From NCBI GenBank assembly GCA_026261815.1, contig JAMPIT010000230.1, positions 567,501 to 631,500 on the forward strand: a stretch of DNA of 64,000 nt. The letters are read 5' to 3'. The position numbers were made by a program, and so were the translations under genes. The notes beneath the pieces were generated by a model that searched no databases, was not told the DNA's origin, and saw nothing but the letters and a program-made list of their open reading frames with translations. How positions within the stretch are numbered: the stretch's first letter is position 1; each line of letters begins with the position of its first letter. The stretch comes from Monarcha castaneiventris obscurior. Lineage: Eukaryota > Chordata > Aves > Passeriformes > Monarchidae. This document shows positions 36,101 through 47,205 of the stretch, piece by piece.

Positions 36101-37874
36101 TATTTCACAGGGATTTATGTTTGCTGAACCAAAAACTCACCTCTGGTTAGTAAAAAACATAACAACATACTTCCCTTGTCATAATTTCTCAGGACCCAAC
36201 TGACAAAATGAATAGAGTAAAGAAAATGAAGTAAGACCATGTTTGCCAGTGCTTTGAAATTTTACCAAAGAACTTTTTTACCCAAAGATATTATTTTTAA
36301 TTTCACTCGTGGCAAGACTCTGGCATCTGGGGAGCTGAACTACCCTGATCAGGGTGTAAATTTACTTACTCTTACAGCCAGGCAACAGCTTTGGAGACTG
36401 GGATAGCCAAGATACCCACTCAAGTGGCAGATATGGAAGTACAGCTGGGGAAGATCCACGTCCTCTTGAAATTCAAGCGAAGTTCAGGCAGGATATCACA
36501 AACAGACACAGAAATGTAAACAATTCAATCAGACTGAGGTGTCTGCTGAGCGTAGAGAGAGCAGAAGCACACACCTAGCAGTTGAATACCTGAATGTTTA
36601 GTTAAATTTAGTTCTTTTCATCTCTGGCTGAGTCCCACCCCACTTGTTGTGCCTGGAGGGTGACACAGACAGATCCAAGCTCAACACCCTCAGCAGCTCC
36701 CAGGGCTGGATTTCCTCTGCACAAACTCCCTCAATTCAGTGCCAGGCGTGGCAAATAAGGAAAGCAACACTTGTGCCTCCCAAAGAGCTCTGTGTGAGTA
36801 TCACCCATTTCCCCCAGCACTGCTAAGAGACGTTCATCTGCTGGAGAGGTGGCTGGGTATGGTCACTGGGGTAAACAAAACAACCCAAAAAAACACAAAT
36901 CCAGCCCCTGCCTTGCAGGAGAGAGGCGACATGGACAGAATTGCAATCACCCAGAGCAGCTGCAAGTAGAGATCTTAACACAGAAAATCCAGCAATGCCA
37001 CGGGGAGGGCGATGGAGCAAAGTTAATCCTATTATAAATTAGCTTGTGCTTCCTGCTCTGAATGCTTGGGTTACCCTCTTTGTTTCTAGAAAACATGATT
37101 TGGGAGGCTTAGCCTGCACAAACAACTGAGTCAACAAGTCCTGTGCCTGCAGGAAAGAAACAAGCCAGCCCTGGTTTGTGCTGATTCATGGCTATTTATT
37201 TAAGGTTTAGAGGTATGGTCATAGATCACCAGGATTTAAATTCCTCTTTGAAAGGATAAAACTTGAATTAATTGGTTAATTAAGTCCTTTAGCCACTGTC
37301 AGTGAATCATGGCTTAGTAGATTACTTATATGTAGAACACACATCAGGACTGCAGACTCCAGTCTAATCAGAAGAAAGGTCGTGGTGCTCATAGATCTTT
37401 CCTCACAGCTGTCATCTGGTTAAAGGGTTCATTCAATGCTCTCAATTGTAGAAAAAGCAAATTAGACACTAAAAATAAGTCAGGACAGTTTATACATCTG
37501 GGATTGGGCAGAGCCAAAACACAATTAAGGTGCAAAGTCTGCATCCTATTTGTGCTAATAATTAATTTGATTTTTTTTTTTTTTAAGTATATGTACTTGA
37601 ACTCTTTGATACAGGTGGCTGGCTTTAAAAAAGAACCCAGCTGCCTGATTTACAGAAATCTTTGGGTGCTTAATGACATCACTGAAATTCTGCAATGCTC
37701 AGACTAGAATTTTACCATGTACTTATACAAAATATGAGCTATGAGCACTCTATTGATCACAGGGTGCTTTTGTTCCCCTATACATTAGCTGGCAAAAAGC
37801 CCCTCAAGCAGGGGATGTGGAATTCTGCTCATCACTTGAGCATTCAATGCCTTAAAAATACTCCAGCATTTCAG
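33118..37874. other. Longest repeat-poor stretch in the left half
   Basis: About 4.8 kb with no dispersed repeat that I can recognise. It has an A run near 33427-33442 followed by further A-rich sequence to about 33462, an A-rich run near 35283-35296 and a T run near 37568-37584. Open frames reach 133 codons (33540-33941, plus) and 125 codons (33813-34190, minus). They overlap each other on opposite strands and show no conserved-domain signature, so I do not call them genes. A weak CR1-like phrase near 34147-34190 is too short to assign. Confidence 0.45.
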
Positions 37875-38292
37875 TTTCCTTTCCTTTCCTTTCCTTTCCT
37901 TTCCTTTCCTTTCCTTTCCTTTCCTTTCCTTTCCTTTCCTTTCCTTTCCTTTCCTTTCCTTTCCTTTCCTTTCCTTTCCTTTCCTTTCCTTTCCTTTCCT
38001 TTCCTTTCCTTTCCTTTCCTTTCCTTTCCTTTCCTTTCCTTTCCTTTCCTTTCCTTTCCTTTCCTTTCCTTTCCTTTCCTTTCCTTTCCTTTCCTTTCCT
38101 TTCCTTTCCTTTCCTTTCCTTTCCTTTCCTTCCTTTTCCTTTTCCTTTTCCTTTTCCTTTTCCTTTTCCTTTTCCTTTTCCTTTTTTTCTTTTTCTTTTT
38201 CTTTTTCTTTTTCTTTTTCTTTTTCTTTTTCTTTTTCTTTTTCTTTTTCTTTTTCTTTTTCTTTTTCTTTTTCTTTTTCTTTTTTCTTTTTC
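37875..38292. repeat. Compound pyrimidine microsatellite, about 418 bp
   Basis: Three successive units of one pyrimidine theme. (TTTCC)n runs from 37875 to about 38131, near 51 units without an interruption that I can see. It gives way to about 8 units of (TTTTCC)n to about 38183, then to about 18 units of (TTTTTC)n to about 38292. The plus strand is all pyrimidine and the minus strand all purine. The 201-codon plus frame (Phe-Pro-Phe-Leu-Ser repeats) and 177-codon minus frame (Lys-Gly-Lys-Glu-Arg repeats) are artefacts of the repeat. Confidence 0.97.
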
Positions 38293-39379
38293 AGCAGTAA
38301 TCCTCCAGGGATAAATACCTAGAAATTTATGCCATTTTCCTGCTTTACTGCATCCCCCTCCAGTCCTGTGCAGACTTGGAGGCATCTTCCAGACACAGCA
38401 TGCAGGACAATGTGAAGGAAGATCAGATTTTGGTCTGTGGATCAGCAGAGGATAAATGGTGGCTCCCTGATCACCTGCATCACCTCCTCTATTTGGAGTT
38501 TGCCTCTCCTAAAAGGGTGTTTATTCATTTTGAGATGGTTTCTCCTACTCAGGTGGTTGCTAGGAAAGCTGATGCTTACTCTGTGCTCTTCAGATGAGTG
38601 GAAAAGCCCTTCAGAGATGAGTTTTGGGATGGTTTGAAGGCCGGGGAGTTTCTCACTCTTGTCTCTGGACAGTGTCAGGTGTTTCTGTGCCATGGCTGGA
38701 AGCTCACACAGCACACACCCCATAAAAATGGGAAGGGATTGGTTTTGAGATCCCTTTAGTCAGCCACAGTACCAATAAATACACATCACATGCATTTTCT
38801 TAAGTAAACCAAGCTAATTTGTAATAAAAACTGGGTGCTTCACACGTCTGACAATCCTATTCTTTCATAAAGTTTGAATGTTTTCTTTTAAAGAAAGGTC
38901 TTTGCTGCTCAGCACCAAATTAATAAGGCAGTTCCACATTAGGTGAATATTAAATAATTGTTAAATGACGTCTTTGGGCATGATAAGCAAATAGGAGCCC
39001 AATCTACTTGCTATATAATTATCTTAAAATTATATGTGCAGCATATATAATAGTTTTTTAAATATGTAATTAAAACTGTTCTTACAATTTAAAAATAGGA
39101 ATTCAAACATGAGAGCCACAGCTATCCTTAGCAAAACATGATTCACCATTAACCTGCTCCATATATCCATTTCTACAGGTGCTTTAATGAATTTAAGTGA
39201 ATGCTTAAACTCTGATCGAGAAAAGGAAGCATTTCTGAGTCTTGAAATAAAATATTTTGGGGAAAACTCCCTCAGGTCAGAGTTTAAAGGCTTAAATGAA
39301 CCACTGAACAGAGTGAACTGTAGATAATTACACCTCTAATGTCTTGGGATGCATTCTACACCCAACAGAAAGAGAAGAA
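38293..39379. other. Unique sequence, nothing recognised
   Basis: About 1.1 kb to the right of the microsatellite. The longest open frame is 93 codons (38442-38723, minus). The microsatellite ends in 'tttttcagcag', which resembles a 3' splice site only because it is a pyrimidine tract. Confidence 0.45.
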
Positions 39380-39437
39380 CAGAATCACAGAATGGTTTTG
39401 GATGGAAGGAAACTTAGAGATCACCCTGTTCCAACAC
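39380..39437 (-). mobile_element. Short CR1 3'-tail fragment
   Basis: Only the last 58 bp or so of an antisense CR1: 'cagaatcacagaatggtttt', 'ggatggaaggaaacttagag' and 'atcaccctgttccaacac'. Confidence 0.85.
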
Positions 39438-39879
39438 TTAAAAGTGTTGTCTGCAAATATATGACAAGCTGAGATAAACAATTCAGGAGAGGATTAGTTA
39501 AAAAAAACAAATTACCCTAGCAGCATGAATTAATTCAGACAGGAATTTCTGGATCACAAACTTCGGATCTGAAAGGAAAAACATTTCAAATACGTACAAG
39601 GACCTCTCAGAACGAGTTCTGGTTTTAACTCTGCCAAAAAGTCTGTGGTGTCGTTTGCATCATGTTCCAGTTGTGATTCATTAGTTTTATTGTCATCTGC
39701 ATCAGGTTTTCATGCCCCGGTGCTGTACCAGCTTTGAACAATTAGAAAAGATCAGGCAGGAACTCAAGGGAAGCAGTGGATGTGAGCATATTTGTATCCA
39801 CACTCTATAAAACCGGCATCAAAATAACTGACTTTTTACAAAGTGTGAAATATGTCAGATCCAGCTGATTCTTCTTTCA

Positions 39880-40000
39880 TGGAAGTTCTCAAGGCCAGCT
39901 TGGATGGGGCTTGGAGTGGAAGGTGTCCCTGACCATGGCAAGGGTTGGAACTGGATGATCTTTAGGGTCCCTCCCAACCCAAACCATTCTGGGATTCTGA
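39880..40000 (+). mobile_element. CR1 3'-end fragment, sense orientation
   Basis: Sense CR1 end: 'tggaagttctcaaggccag', 'cttggatggggcttggagtg', 'ggatgatctttagggtccct' and 'cccaacccaaaccattctgg', ending in 'gattctg'. About 120 bp remain. Its 3' end faces the antisense CR1 that starts 55 bp further on. Confidence 0.92.
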
Positions 40001-40054
40001 TTTATGCAGCAAGGAGATTTTACAGACAGAGAATGACATGATGGTGGAAGTTGT

Positions 40055-40378
40055 CAGGGACTTCTGGAGAATGTCCAGACCAACCCATCTCCTCAGTGAA
40101 AGGTTGTCCAGGATTTTTTCCAGTTGAATGTTGAATATCTCCAGGGATGGAGGCTACACAGCCTCTCTGGACAAAATGTCCCTGTGACTGATCCCTCTGA
40201 CATTAAATATGCTTTAGAAAAAAGTTCAGATGGGATTTCCTCTTCTTGCAGGTTGTTCTTGGTGTTATGGAGAGTACCCTGGCTATGTCTTCTTTCTTCC
40301 CCCCACAAGATATTTATCCCCATTGATAAGATCTTCCCCTTCTCTTCTTTGTGCTGACCTTGCCCAGCTCTCTGGAAC
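40055..40378 (-). mobile_element. CR1 3'-region fragment (third end type)
   Basis: An older antisense CR1: 'agggacttctggagaatgtc', 'gttgtccaggattttttcc', 'tgaatatctccagggatgga', 'ggctacacagcctctctgg', then after a gap 'agatatttatccccattgat' and 'cagctctctgg'. The 148-codon minus frame 40093-40539 reads through it and is not a gene. This end type matches 54255-54520 and differs from the two commoner ones. Confidence 0.82.
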
Positions 40379-40693
40379 TGAGGTTTGAAACACCTTTGGG
40401 GAGCTGCAGCAGACTTAGTTGTGTCTGTCCACACCTCTCCTGCACCTCTAGGCCAGCACAGGGCACAGACACCAGGTAAATCCCAGTGGGAATGAGCAGA
40501 GGAGAAGGATCCCCTCCCTTCACCTGCTGCTGATGCCATTCTTAATGCAGCCCAAGGTGCCTTTAATTTACTTTGCTCTGAGGATCCTCTGCTGTTTCAT
40601 GGTCAGCTTGGTGTCCTCTGGGACCCCTCAGGGCTTCTCTGCAAAGTTGCTTTCCATCCCACTGGTGCATTGGTTTATTCGTCCCCAGGTGAA
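40379..40693. other. Spacer left of LTR C copy 1
   Basis: About 315 bp with no repeat or gene that I recognise. The 87-codon minus frame 40563-40826 spans into the LTR. Confidence 0.5.
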
Positions 40694-40697
40694 GGAT
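40694..40697. repeat. 4-bp target-site duplication, left (ggat)
   Basis: ggat precedes LTR C copy 1 and recurs at 41139-41142 directly after it. Confidence 0.75.
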
Positions 40698-41138
40698 TGA
40701 TGCCTTGAGAGGCCACCTAAAAACAGAGACTAGACAAGAATGAGGGAATAAAAGTAGGTATTTATTTGAAAGGACCTTCAAAGGTACCCCTGGGGAGCCA
40801 GAGGCTACTCTCAAAATGGACCCCAAGATGGACCCCAGGTCACGAGTTCTTCACACTTTTATAGCTTTGGTTCATTTGCATATCAGGGTTAATTTTCCAA
40901 TTAAAGCTTCAGTTAATGATGTCATTTCCCCAAGCTTGCCCCCCACTTTAGAGGCTCTTTGGTTTATACTTTTTGGGCCTAGGACAGTCTCGGTGTCCTT
41001 GGAGAGCAGGCCCAGAGAGGCTTTGTTGTGTCTGCCCAGCACGAGAGAGCAGAAATTAACAGGCTCCAGGAAACTTGAGAGTTACACACTGAGCAGTGCA
41101 GGATTTGAAAAATATAAAAGTTAAAACCTAAGGCATCA
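40698..41138 (-). mobile_element. Solo LTR, family C copy 1 (class I ERV-like)
   Basis: A 441-bp block with perfect 9-bp terminal inverted repeats, tgatgcctt and aaggcatca, and a 4-bp duplication, ggat, on each side. Four base pairs is usual for class I (gamma-type) elements. On the minus strand the parts come in promoter order: an octamer ATGCAAAT (plus-strand atttgcat at 40874-40881), a TATA box CTATAAAAG (40856-40864), then AATAAA (40761-40766) and a short U5. This is a solo LTR, since no internal retroviral sequence is next to it. The second copy is at 47510-47946. Confidence 0.9.
40856..40881 (-). promoter_or_regulatory. LTR C copy 1 promoter: octamer plus TATA box
   Basis: Read on the minus strand, ATGCAAAT (an Oct-factor site) is followed 9 bp later by CTATAAAAG. 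Both are where an LTR promoter would have them, about 90 bp upstream of the AATAAA. Whether the promoter is still active cannot be told from sequence. Confidence 0.7.
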
Positions 41139-41142
41139 GGAT

Positions 41143-41521
41143 CAGCATTTCCCTTCAGTGACCATCATGAGAATCCTCTCTGCCCATTTTCCCCAGACCC
41201 ACAGAGTTCTCTGAATGCCAAAACAACCACTCTCCCTGGATTTTTGTTGTCTCCAAACCTGCAGGTGTCCCAATCATTTATAACATTAATAAAAATATGA
41301 CATGGTATCTGTCCCAAAATCAGCACCTGTGGTACTGCATTACTGACTTGCCTCCTGCCAAACTCCCTGCTGCTGATCACATCCCTTTGATCTCAGTATT
41401 TCAGCCCATTTTCAATCCACCTCACTGTGTATTTCTATTCCATGTTCATGTGTCACAGTCCATGCACCTTTGTTCCCTGATTTGCTCGTGGATCTGATCA
41501 GCTGCCCCAAAAGCTGCATAT
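41143..41521. other. Spacer between LTR C copy 1 and a CR1
   Basis: About 380 bp with no recognised repeat. Open frames stay at or below 71 codons. Confidence 0.5.
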
Positions 41522-41724
41522 CATAGAATAACAGAATCATAGAATGGTTTGGGTTAGAAGGGATCTTAAGGAACATCTTAAAGACCATCCAGTTCCAACC
41601 CTCCTGCTACAGGCAGGGACACCTTCCCCTATCCCAGGGTGCTCCAAACCCCATCCAACCTGGCTTTGGACACTCCTAGGGATCCAGGGGCAGCCACAGC
41701 TTCTCTGGGCACCCTGTGCCAGTG
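41522..41724 (-). mobile_element. CR1 3'-end fragment with intact tail
   Basis: A well-preserved antisense CR1 end, about 200 bp. The tail 'tcatagaataacagaatcat' is followed by 'agaatggtttgggttagaag', 'caggcagggacaccttcccc', 'acactcctagggatccaggg' and 'gcagccacagcttctctggg'. It stops at 'gtgccagtg'. Confidence 0.96.
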
Positions 41725-43061
41725 TATGTAGAGAAAATACGTTAAATCTGGACTTTGCAGAGCTGAGGATATACCCAGTGATCCCAGAGCCAGGAATATG
41801 CAGGAATATGCCTGTTGAGCATTTACAGGGTTGTAGTGAGCTATGACTTACTCTGAGTCAGTCTGCCAGTCACCGGGGTGCAGCTGATGCTCGGACTCAT
41901 CCCGTTTCATTTTAGCTGCCAAGAAATTTGCTGTCTGTTCTGAGCCAGTCTTTTAGGCTGACTCTGTTGTCAACACACAGAGACAAGTAACCCCAGAGGG
42001 CGATTCATCCAACCTCTCTGCCTCAGCTCCAGAGAGACATAATGAAGGGCTTGGATTAGATGCCTAATTATTGGATGGTGAAGGTTAGGGAAGATGAATC
42101 CCATCAGAAAAAAAAAACTCCCAGGTTGTAGGAAACATTCTGCAGGCTCCCTGCCAGCTGAGGACTCCTCTCTGCAGTGACTCCTGGCCCTGTTCCAGCT
42201 CTTTTTCTTTTCCAAGCAATGTGCAAGGGAGGAAACAGAAGAAGGGAACAACTTGACTTCCATATTGCTGGAGCAGTAATTTTATTCTGGCTGTCCCTTG
42301 GGTGAGTTGAGAAGGAAGAGCTCTTTGGAGCAGCAGGGAGTGAATAAGCTGGGGTCAGTGTGCCCAGGTTTGTTTTTTTGTCCTTCCCTGTGCTGCTGTT
42401 TTCCCCTGGGAGCCTGTTCTGTTTGTTTCTTGCGTGGGGACAGATTGCATCCCCCTGCTCAATAGCAACAAGGCATTTGTGGTGCTGAAATGGTGCAGGG
42501 AGAATATTCAGAGAGCAAAGGGGATGCAGGTCCAAACAGGCACAAACAGGGTGACTTAGGGCTCCCTGGTAAATAAAGCCTAAATCTCCACGCTGTGTTA
42601 AATAATCCTAGCACTGAGCCATTGAGACTGATATCTGGGTTATGGACCATATCATGATTATTATCTCATCAGATTCTTCCCTTCAACTTTTGTTTCACTC
42701 CCCAACATAAAGGCTTTTAGTTTTGTTTCCAGGTCCTCAACCACTCCTTGTGATGTCCAAAGTGAACAAAGGATTCAATTTCATTTCCAGCATAGTAACT
42801 TAGCCTTGGTATGATGCATTTATCTAATTTTTTTGCCTGATTTTAAATATAATAACACAAAGACCACCTCCTACTGCAGCTGCAATTTGTGAGCCATTAT
42901 AGGGAAATTTAGTCAGGGGATGAAATAGACTGGGGAAGAAACACTTGATGTGCTAATCACGCCCTGAAGATATGTCAGATATGTCACCAGATGTCAATCA
43001 ATCTTGTGTTGTGTTGCCCACAGCAGGACCAGCCTTCACACATACCATGAGAAAGTCTGGA

Positions 43062-43091
43062 AACAAAAAACCCAAAACAACAAACAAAAAC

Positions 43092-43122
<31 letters not shown>

Positions 43123-43182
43123 AAAAACCCAAACAAAACAAAAAACCCCAAACCTCAAAAAACAAAACAAAAAAAACCCCCA
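43062..43182. repeat. A-rich (CAAAA)n-like low-complexity tract
   Basis: About 120 bp made almost only of A and C, in CAAAA and CAAAAA units broken by CCC and CTC. The overlapping 72- and 65-codon frames (Lys/Asn/Gln/Thr-rich) are artefacts. Confidence 0.93.
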
Positions 43183-45412
43183 GAGATTAAGGCAGGGGTG
43201 AAGCCACAAAGAAAGAGATCAAAAAAGACATCCTTGGAGCTTCTCTGAAAGGGAGATCTCAGAGATCTGCTTCTCCCTCCCTGGTGGAGATCCCCTTATT
43301 GGCCTCCCTGAGCTCACTGCAGCAAGTGGGTGACTTCTGGAGTACTTTTGGTATTTTTCCTGCTGGATGTAATGCTTTTCTTCAAACACTGGTTTGTAGG
43401 AGTCATTCCCAAATCAAGTGCAGCCCTTCTCAGCCGTAACTTGGGTGGTCTTTTTCAAGCCCACATTCCCCAGAGCCTGCAACCAGACTGAAAATCCTGA
43501 CATAATGCTGGTTGAGATTACAATCCTTCCTCAGCAGTATCACATATCAAACATTTATAAGCGTGTTTACAATGCTAATTTCTTTACAAGGCAAATTTAT
43601 CTTTCCCATCTATCAAAAGAGGTTTCCCCAGAGGAATTTTTGTTTAGCTGACAATGCGTGCATCGATGAGAAAGGCAAATCCACTAAGCCTTCTTAATTG
43701 GAATTAGATAAACATAGTCCCAAAGAAGATGTACAAGGAGAGAGAAGCCTCTTAACTTACAGTGTGTGAACCTGTGGCTTGAGGAGCACTTAAATGGTAT
43801 TGAGGCAATTCCCAGAAATGGTTTGATGCATTAATCACAGTGAGTTTGGTGATTTCAGACATTTTGGAAGGCAGATGTCAGACACAGAACTTTTTCAAAT
43901 GACTTTTGAATTACTTTAAATCAGAGAGGTGGGAAAAGACAGAAAGCAAGTGTATTTATGGGATGCTCCAATAAAGGACTTAAAAGATCAACAGGCCTTA
44001 AATTCAGTGGAAAACCTCCCAGAAATGGCACCAAGAAATCCCATCTGTCCATTGCCTCTTCTCCTTTTGCTGTTTACTTCCCAGAAGAGCCTGGTTCTGG
44101 AGCTTCCAATCAGGCTGTAAAAATCACCCCAAATCCTTCTCTCCTCCAGACTCCAGTTTCCTCCAGGACACTCCAGAAGCAGCTGATCACTGCTGGGGGA
44201 CAAGGTGGTCTTCTGTGAGGAGCCTTCCTGCTCCCTGTTTGAGGGGGAATGTGACATACAGAAACCATTTCTGGTTTTCTCCTTCAGTCCTGTGGCTGCT
44301 GGGTGGATGTGCAGAATAATTTACAAAGCTCCAACTTGAAGGGTTGAGGACAAGTGATGCTTTGCAGTGATAATAATTCTGTGTGAAACTTCAGCATAAC
44401 CCCACTGGTTTCATATTTGGACCTGTCTCACCTGTCAAATGAAGGCAGATACTAATGATAATCCTTCTCTCTTTGCCACCATCTGCAGTAATTCGTGAAA
44501 AAGAACAGCCATGTGTGAAGGAAACAACCTTTCCTGACTTGCTTAAGAACTCCTTTAGGAGATCAAAAAGAGTAAAAATTCCCAAGATCTCTATAAAAAT
44601 AGGAATAAGTACATCAAAACTGCTCCAGGAGCAGCAATGCTCGCTCCAAACCTCTTCTGCCAGTAGATCATCATCAGTCTAATCTTAGCTGGTTGCACAA
44701 AAAACATCTGTGGTCAAAGCAAAAATGAGAAATCAACAGCGATTTAAAAATATTTAGGAATATTTATAAATATTTTGGTCTAGCACTGGCATCACTGCCC
44801 TATACTCTGCTGTGTGTGCATGGAAAGATTAATTGTTTTAATTGCCCAAGAGAAGTTAACACCATCCTGGGCTTGGTTTTAGTCAGTTTTATGGGTCAGA
44901 ATCAATGGATGGGATAGTTATACATAAGTTTAGGTTCTGTGTACTGTGCCAGCCTGGGAGAAGTTTTGATGATGCCTTAAATCCTGTATCATGTGTATAT
45001 TATAAATAGAAAATACAGTTTACAAATCTATCCCACTACCCTGAACTGGATTTTTAGGTGTCTGTGCTGGGCTGTCAGGAGTCAAGGAGTGAAGCAGCTG
45101 CTCTGAGAAGAGCAGCTCATCCCATCTTAGGTGAGTTCTCTGAAATGAGCTGGAAGGCAACTGTTTCTCTCTGCTGCCTGTAACTGATGGATGAGTTAGG
45201 AAACAGATGAACAATTTTTGGACATCTAAATTGAGATGAATTCAATTTCTACCACAATTTAGTTAAACTTATCTTTGACCTTTTTTTTTTTTGGCTCTTT
45301 ATAGGAGAATGAATTCTTTACTAACAACACTTTGGAGTATTCCAATTGAGCACTTCAAATGGTGGGCAAGCATCCTTTAAGTGAATTAATCTTGTCTGGT
45401 CATATGAATATG

Positions 45413-45441
45413 TTAAGATTTAATGTTAAGTTAAATCTTAA
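45413..45441. repeat. Perfect 11-bp inverted repeat
   Basis: ttaagatttaa (45413-45423) and its exact reverse complement ttaaatcttaa (45431-45441) are separated by 7 bp. A further partial copy, gttaagattta, follows near 45445-45455. Confidence 0.85.
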
Positions 45442-46527
45442 TGTGTTAAGATTTACTATATTCAAATATGTCTACCAGTGTTCGTTTATCTTTTAATTTA
45501 TGTATTCCTCTGAATGGACCAAAACAGTCTGGGGGTAGATAATGTAGAAATGTAAATATGAGTGTCTGAAGCTGAGTAAGATATTCCCAGCTTAATAAAT
45601 TTATGTAAGGTCTCACAGACTCAGAGAAGCTTCTTAGCATCATCACTTCTCTCTGACAGAGGGAAGAATTAGAATGAGAAAGGGTTCAACTACAAATATA
45701 AAAGGAAAGAAGTCCAAGTTGAGGTTCACACATTGTCTCTCCTCTGGAAATACCCCTGGCTCAGCTGCAAGGACTGAGAGAGGGCCCTGGGGCAGGGAAG
45801 TTTGGACTGTCACCAGTTGGGTGGGAGGTGTGTTATGAGCCAGAAACTTCTCCTCTTTCATGCCTTAAGACCCAGCTTCCATCTGTGACTAAGGACATCC
45901 TTGGCACTTTCCTCCCTGGCTGCAAGGGGAGTGTCCCTGGAGGCAGAGATGCTGCAGAGAGCCAACTGAAGGGACAAGAGATGAGCAAGAAAACGCCACA
46001 GAAGGCCCTGGACAATTCTGTTGGTGAGAATCAAATTTTGGACAGCCAGCAGAAGGCTGTTAACTGGTAAGAGTCAGTTAAAGAGCCAGCCTAGCAGCAA
46101 ACGACATCGACCATAGGTTGGGTGCACTGGTTATTCAAATAAGGAGCTAAATTGTAATTTTTCCAGTTTTTCATACATTAACCTTTGTTCCCAAATGTAA
46201 TTAATCTTTAATCTACTTTACCTCTCTTCAGCTGGATCAGAATCATTTGGTTTGTTGTCTGAGGAACATAAGTCCGTGTCCATTCATCCCAGCTTCCCTA
46301 TGACACCCACAGGTGCTCGTAGCTCTTCTTTGGGAGCACATCGTGCTCTGTCCCCTGAGCCAGTACATCCCTAACTGAGCTGCTGGGCTTAGAGTGAAAC
46401 ATTCAGAGAGGGATTTTGCTGATCTGTTCTCTACATTTACACAAAACTCAGAATAGTCACACCCCAGAAATCGCTGCTGATGCTGATCAGTCCTTTACTG
46501 TGAATGAACCGACTGAATTATCAAAAT

Positions 46528-46556
46528 GTGGATATAGATCCAATATCGATATCCAC
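46528..46556. repeat. 8-bp inverted repeat beside LTR D
   Basis: gtggatat (46528-46535) pairs with atatccac (46549-46556), leaving a 13-bp loop. It ends one base before the proposed left edge of LTR D. Confidence 0.75.
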
Positions 46557-46557
46557 C

Positions 46558-47200
46558 TGAGATGGACAAAGACTCTCTAACTTGTTAAGGTTAGAAAGTA
46601 TATGTTTATTTCAGTGCTGGAGAGCTGCAGGGATAGCTCCCAAATATACAGCTCTGGAATCACAATGCAACACAGAACTTATTTATCTATAACAATAATG
46701 CATATTTGAAATACAGATACATATTCAAAGCATAGACACCTCCCATTCCCTGCTTCATACGGAAATTAGCAAAAAGTCATTAAGCAGGTGCAATTCTTGC
46801 AATAGAATTGGGTTGATGAGGTTGTAAAATGGGTCTGAGGGTTGCTTTTGAGGAAGTAATTCTTGTCTTCCTCACTTTGACCTTCTTGCCTCTCTGGTTT
46901 TTGACAATACATTTGACCTTGGAAAACTCTCAGTGCTCTCTTCCATTGCTTTTGAATAGGTTGCATCTGGGTAAAATTTGTAACTGTCTAGGCTCTCCTT
47001 TGAATTTCTTTTTCTAAGATTATTAATTGCCCATTCTAAACACAGATGACTAAATATCAAATAATCAAAGCCTATCCTACTTAACCATTAGTTCCTTTCC
47101 AGCTGAGTTCTACATCTTTTTATTCTACTTGATTTCGACAAAACTAACTTTTATCTAAAATTTCTACATTGAAGTGTCTAAAATAAAACCCTATATTTCA
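46558..47200 (-). mobile_element. Probable solo LTR D (ERVL-like)
   Basis: Proposed limits are 'tgagatgg' and 'tatatttca', 643 bp, flanked by ccacc (46553-46557) and ccact (47201-47205), a 5-bp duplication with one change. On the minus strand AATAAA (46605-46610) lies about 50 bp from the end, with a TATA-like ATAGATAAATAAG about 80 bp upstream (around 46683-46695). The phrase 'gtttatttcagtgctggaga' has the look of avian ERV LTR poly(A) regions. There is no second copy in the window to confirm the ends, so this is weaker than A-C. Confidence 0.5.
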
Positions 47201-47205
47201 CCACT

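Larger units (their letters stand above)
41725..46552. other. Large repeat-poor stretch with an A-rich tract
   Basis: About 4.8 kb with no dispersed repeat recognised, apart from the A-rich tract at 43062-43182 and the inverted repeat at 45413-45441. A T run lies near 45282-45292. The longest open frame is 143 codons (42104-42535, minus), with no recognisable domain; a 100-codon plus frame at 41544 only reads the preceding CR1. Confidence 0.45.

Noticed and set aside
38281..38296. Apparent 3' splice site after the microsatellite
   Set aside because: The pyrimidine tract is the microsatellite itself, and no open exon or matching donor follows.
37695..38385. 201-codon plus and 177-codon minus open frames
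   Set aside because: Both are translations of the TTTCC/TTTTCC/TTTTTC microsatellite; open frames arise because none of these units contains a stop.
42104..42535. 143-codon minus-strand open frame outside recognised repeats
   Set aside because: No domain, signal or family resemblance, and other frames overlap it on the same strand. There is no support for an exon without conservation or transcript data.
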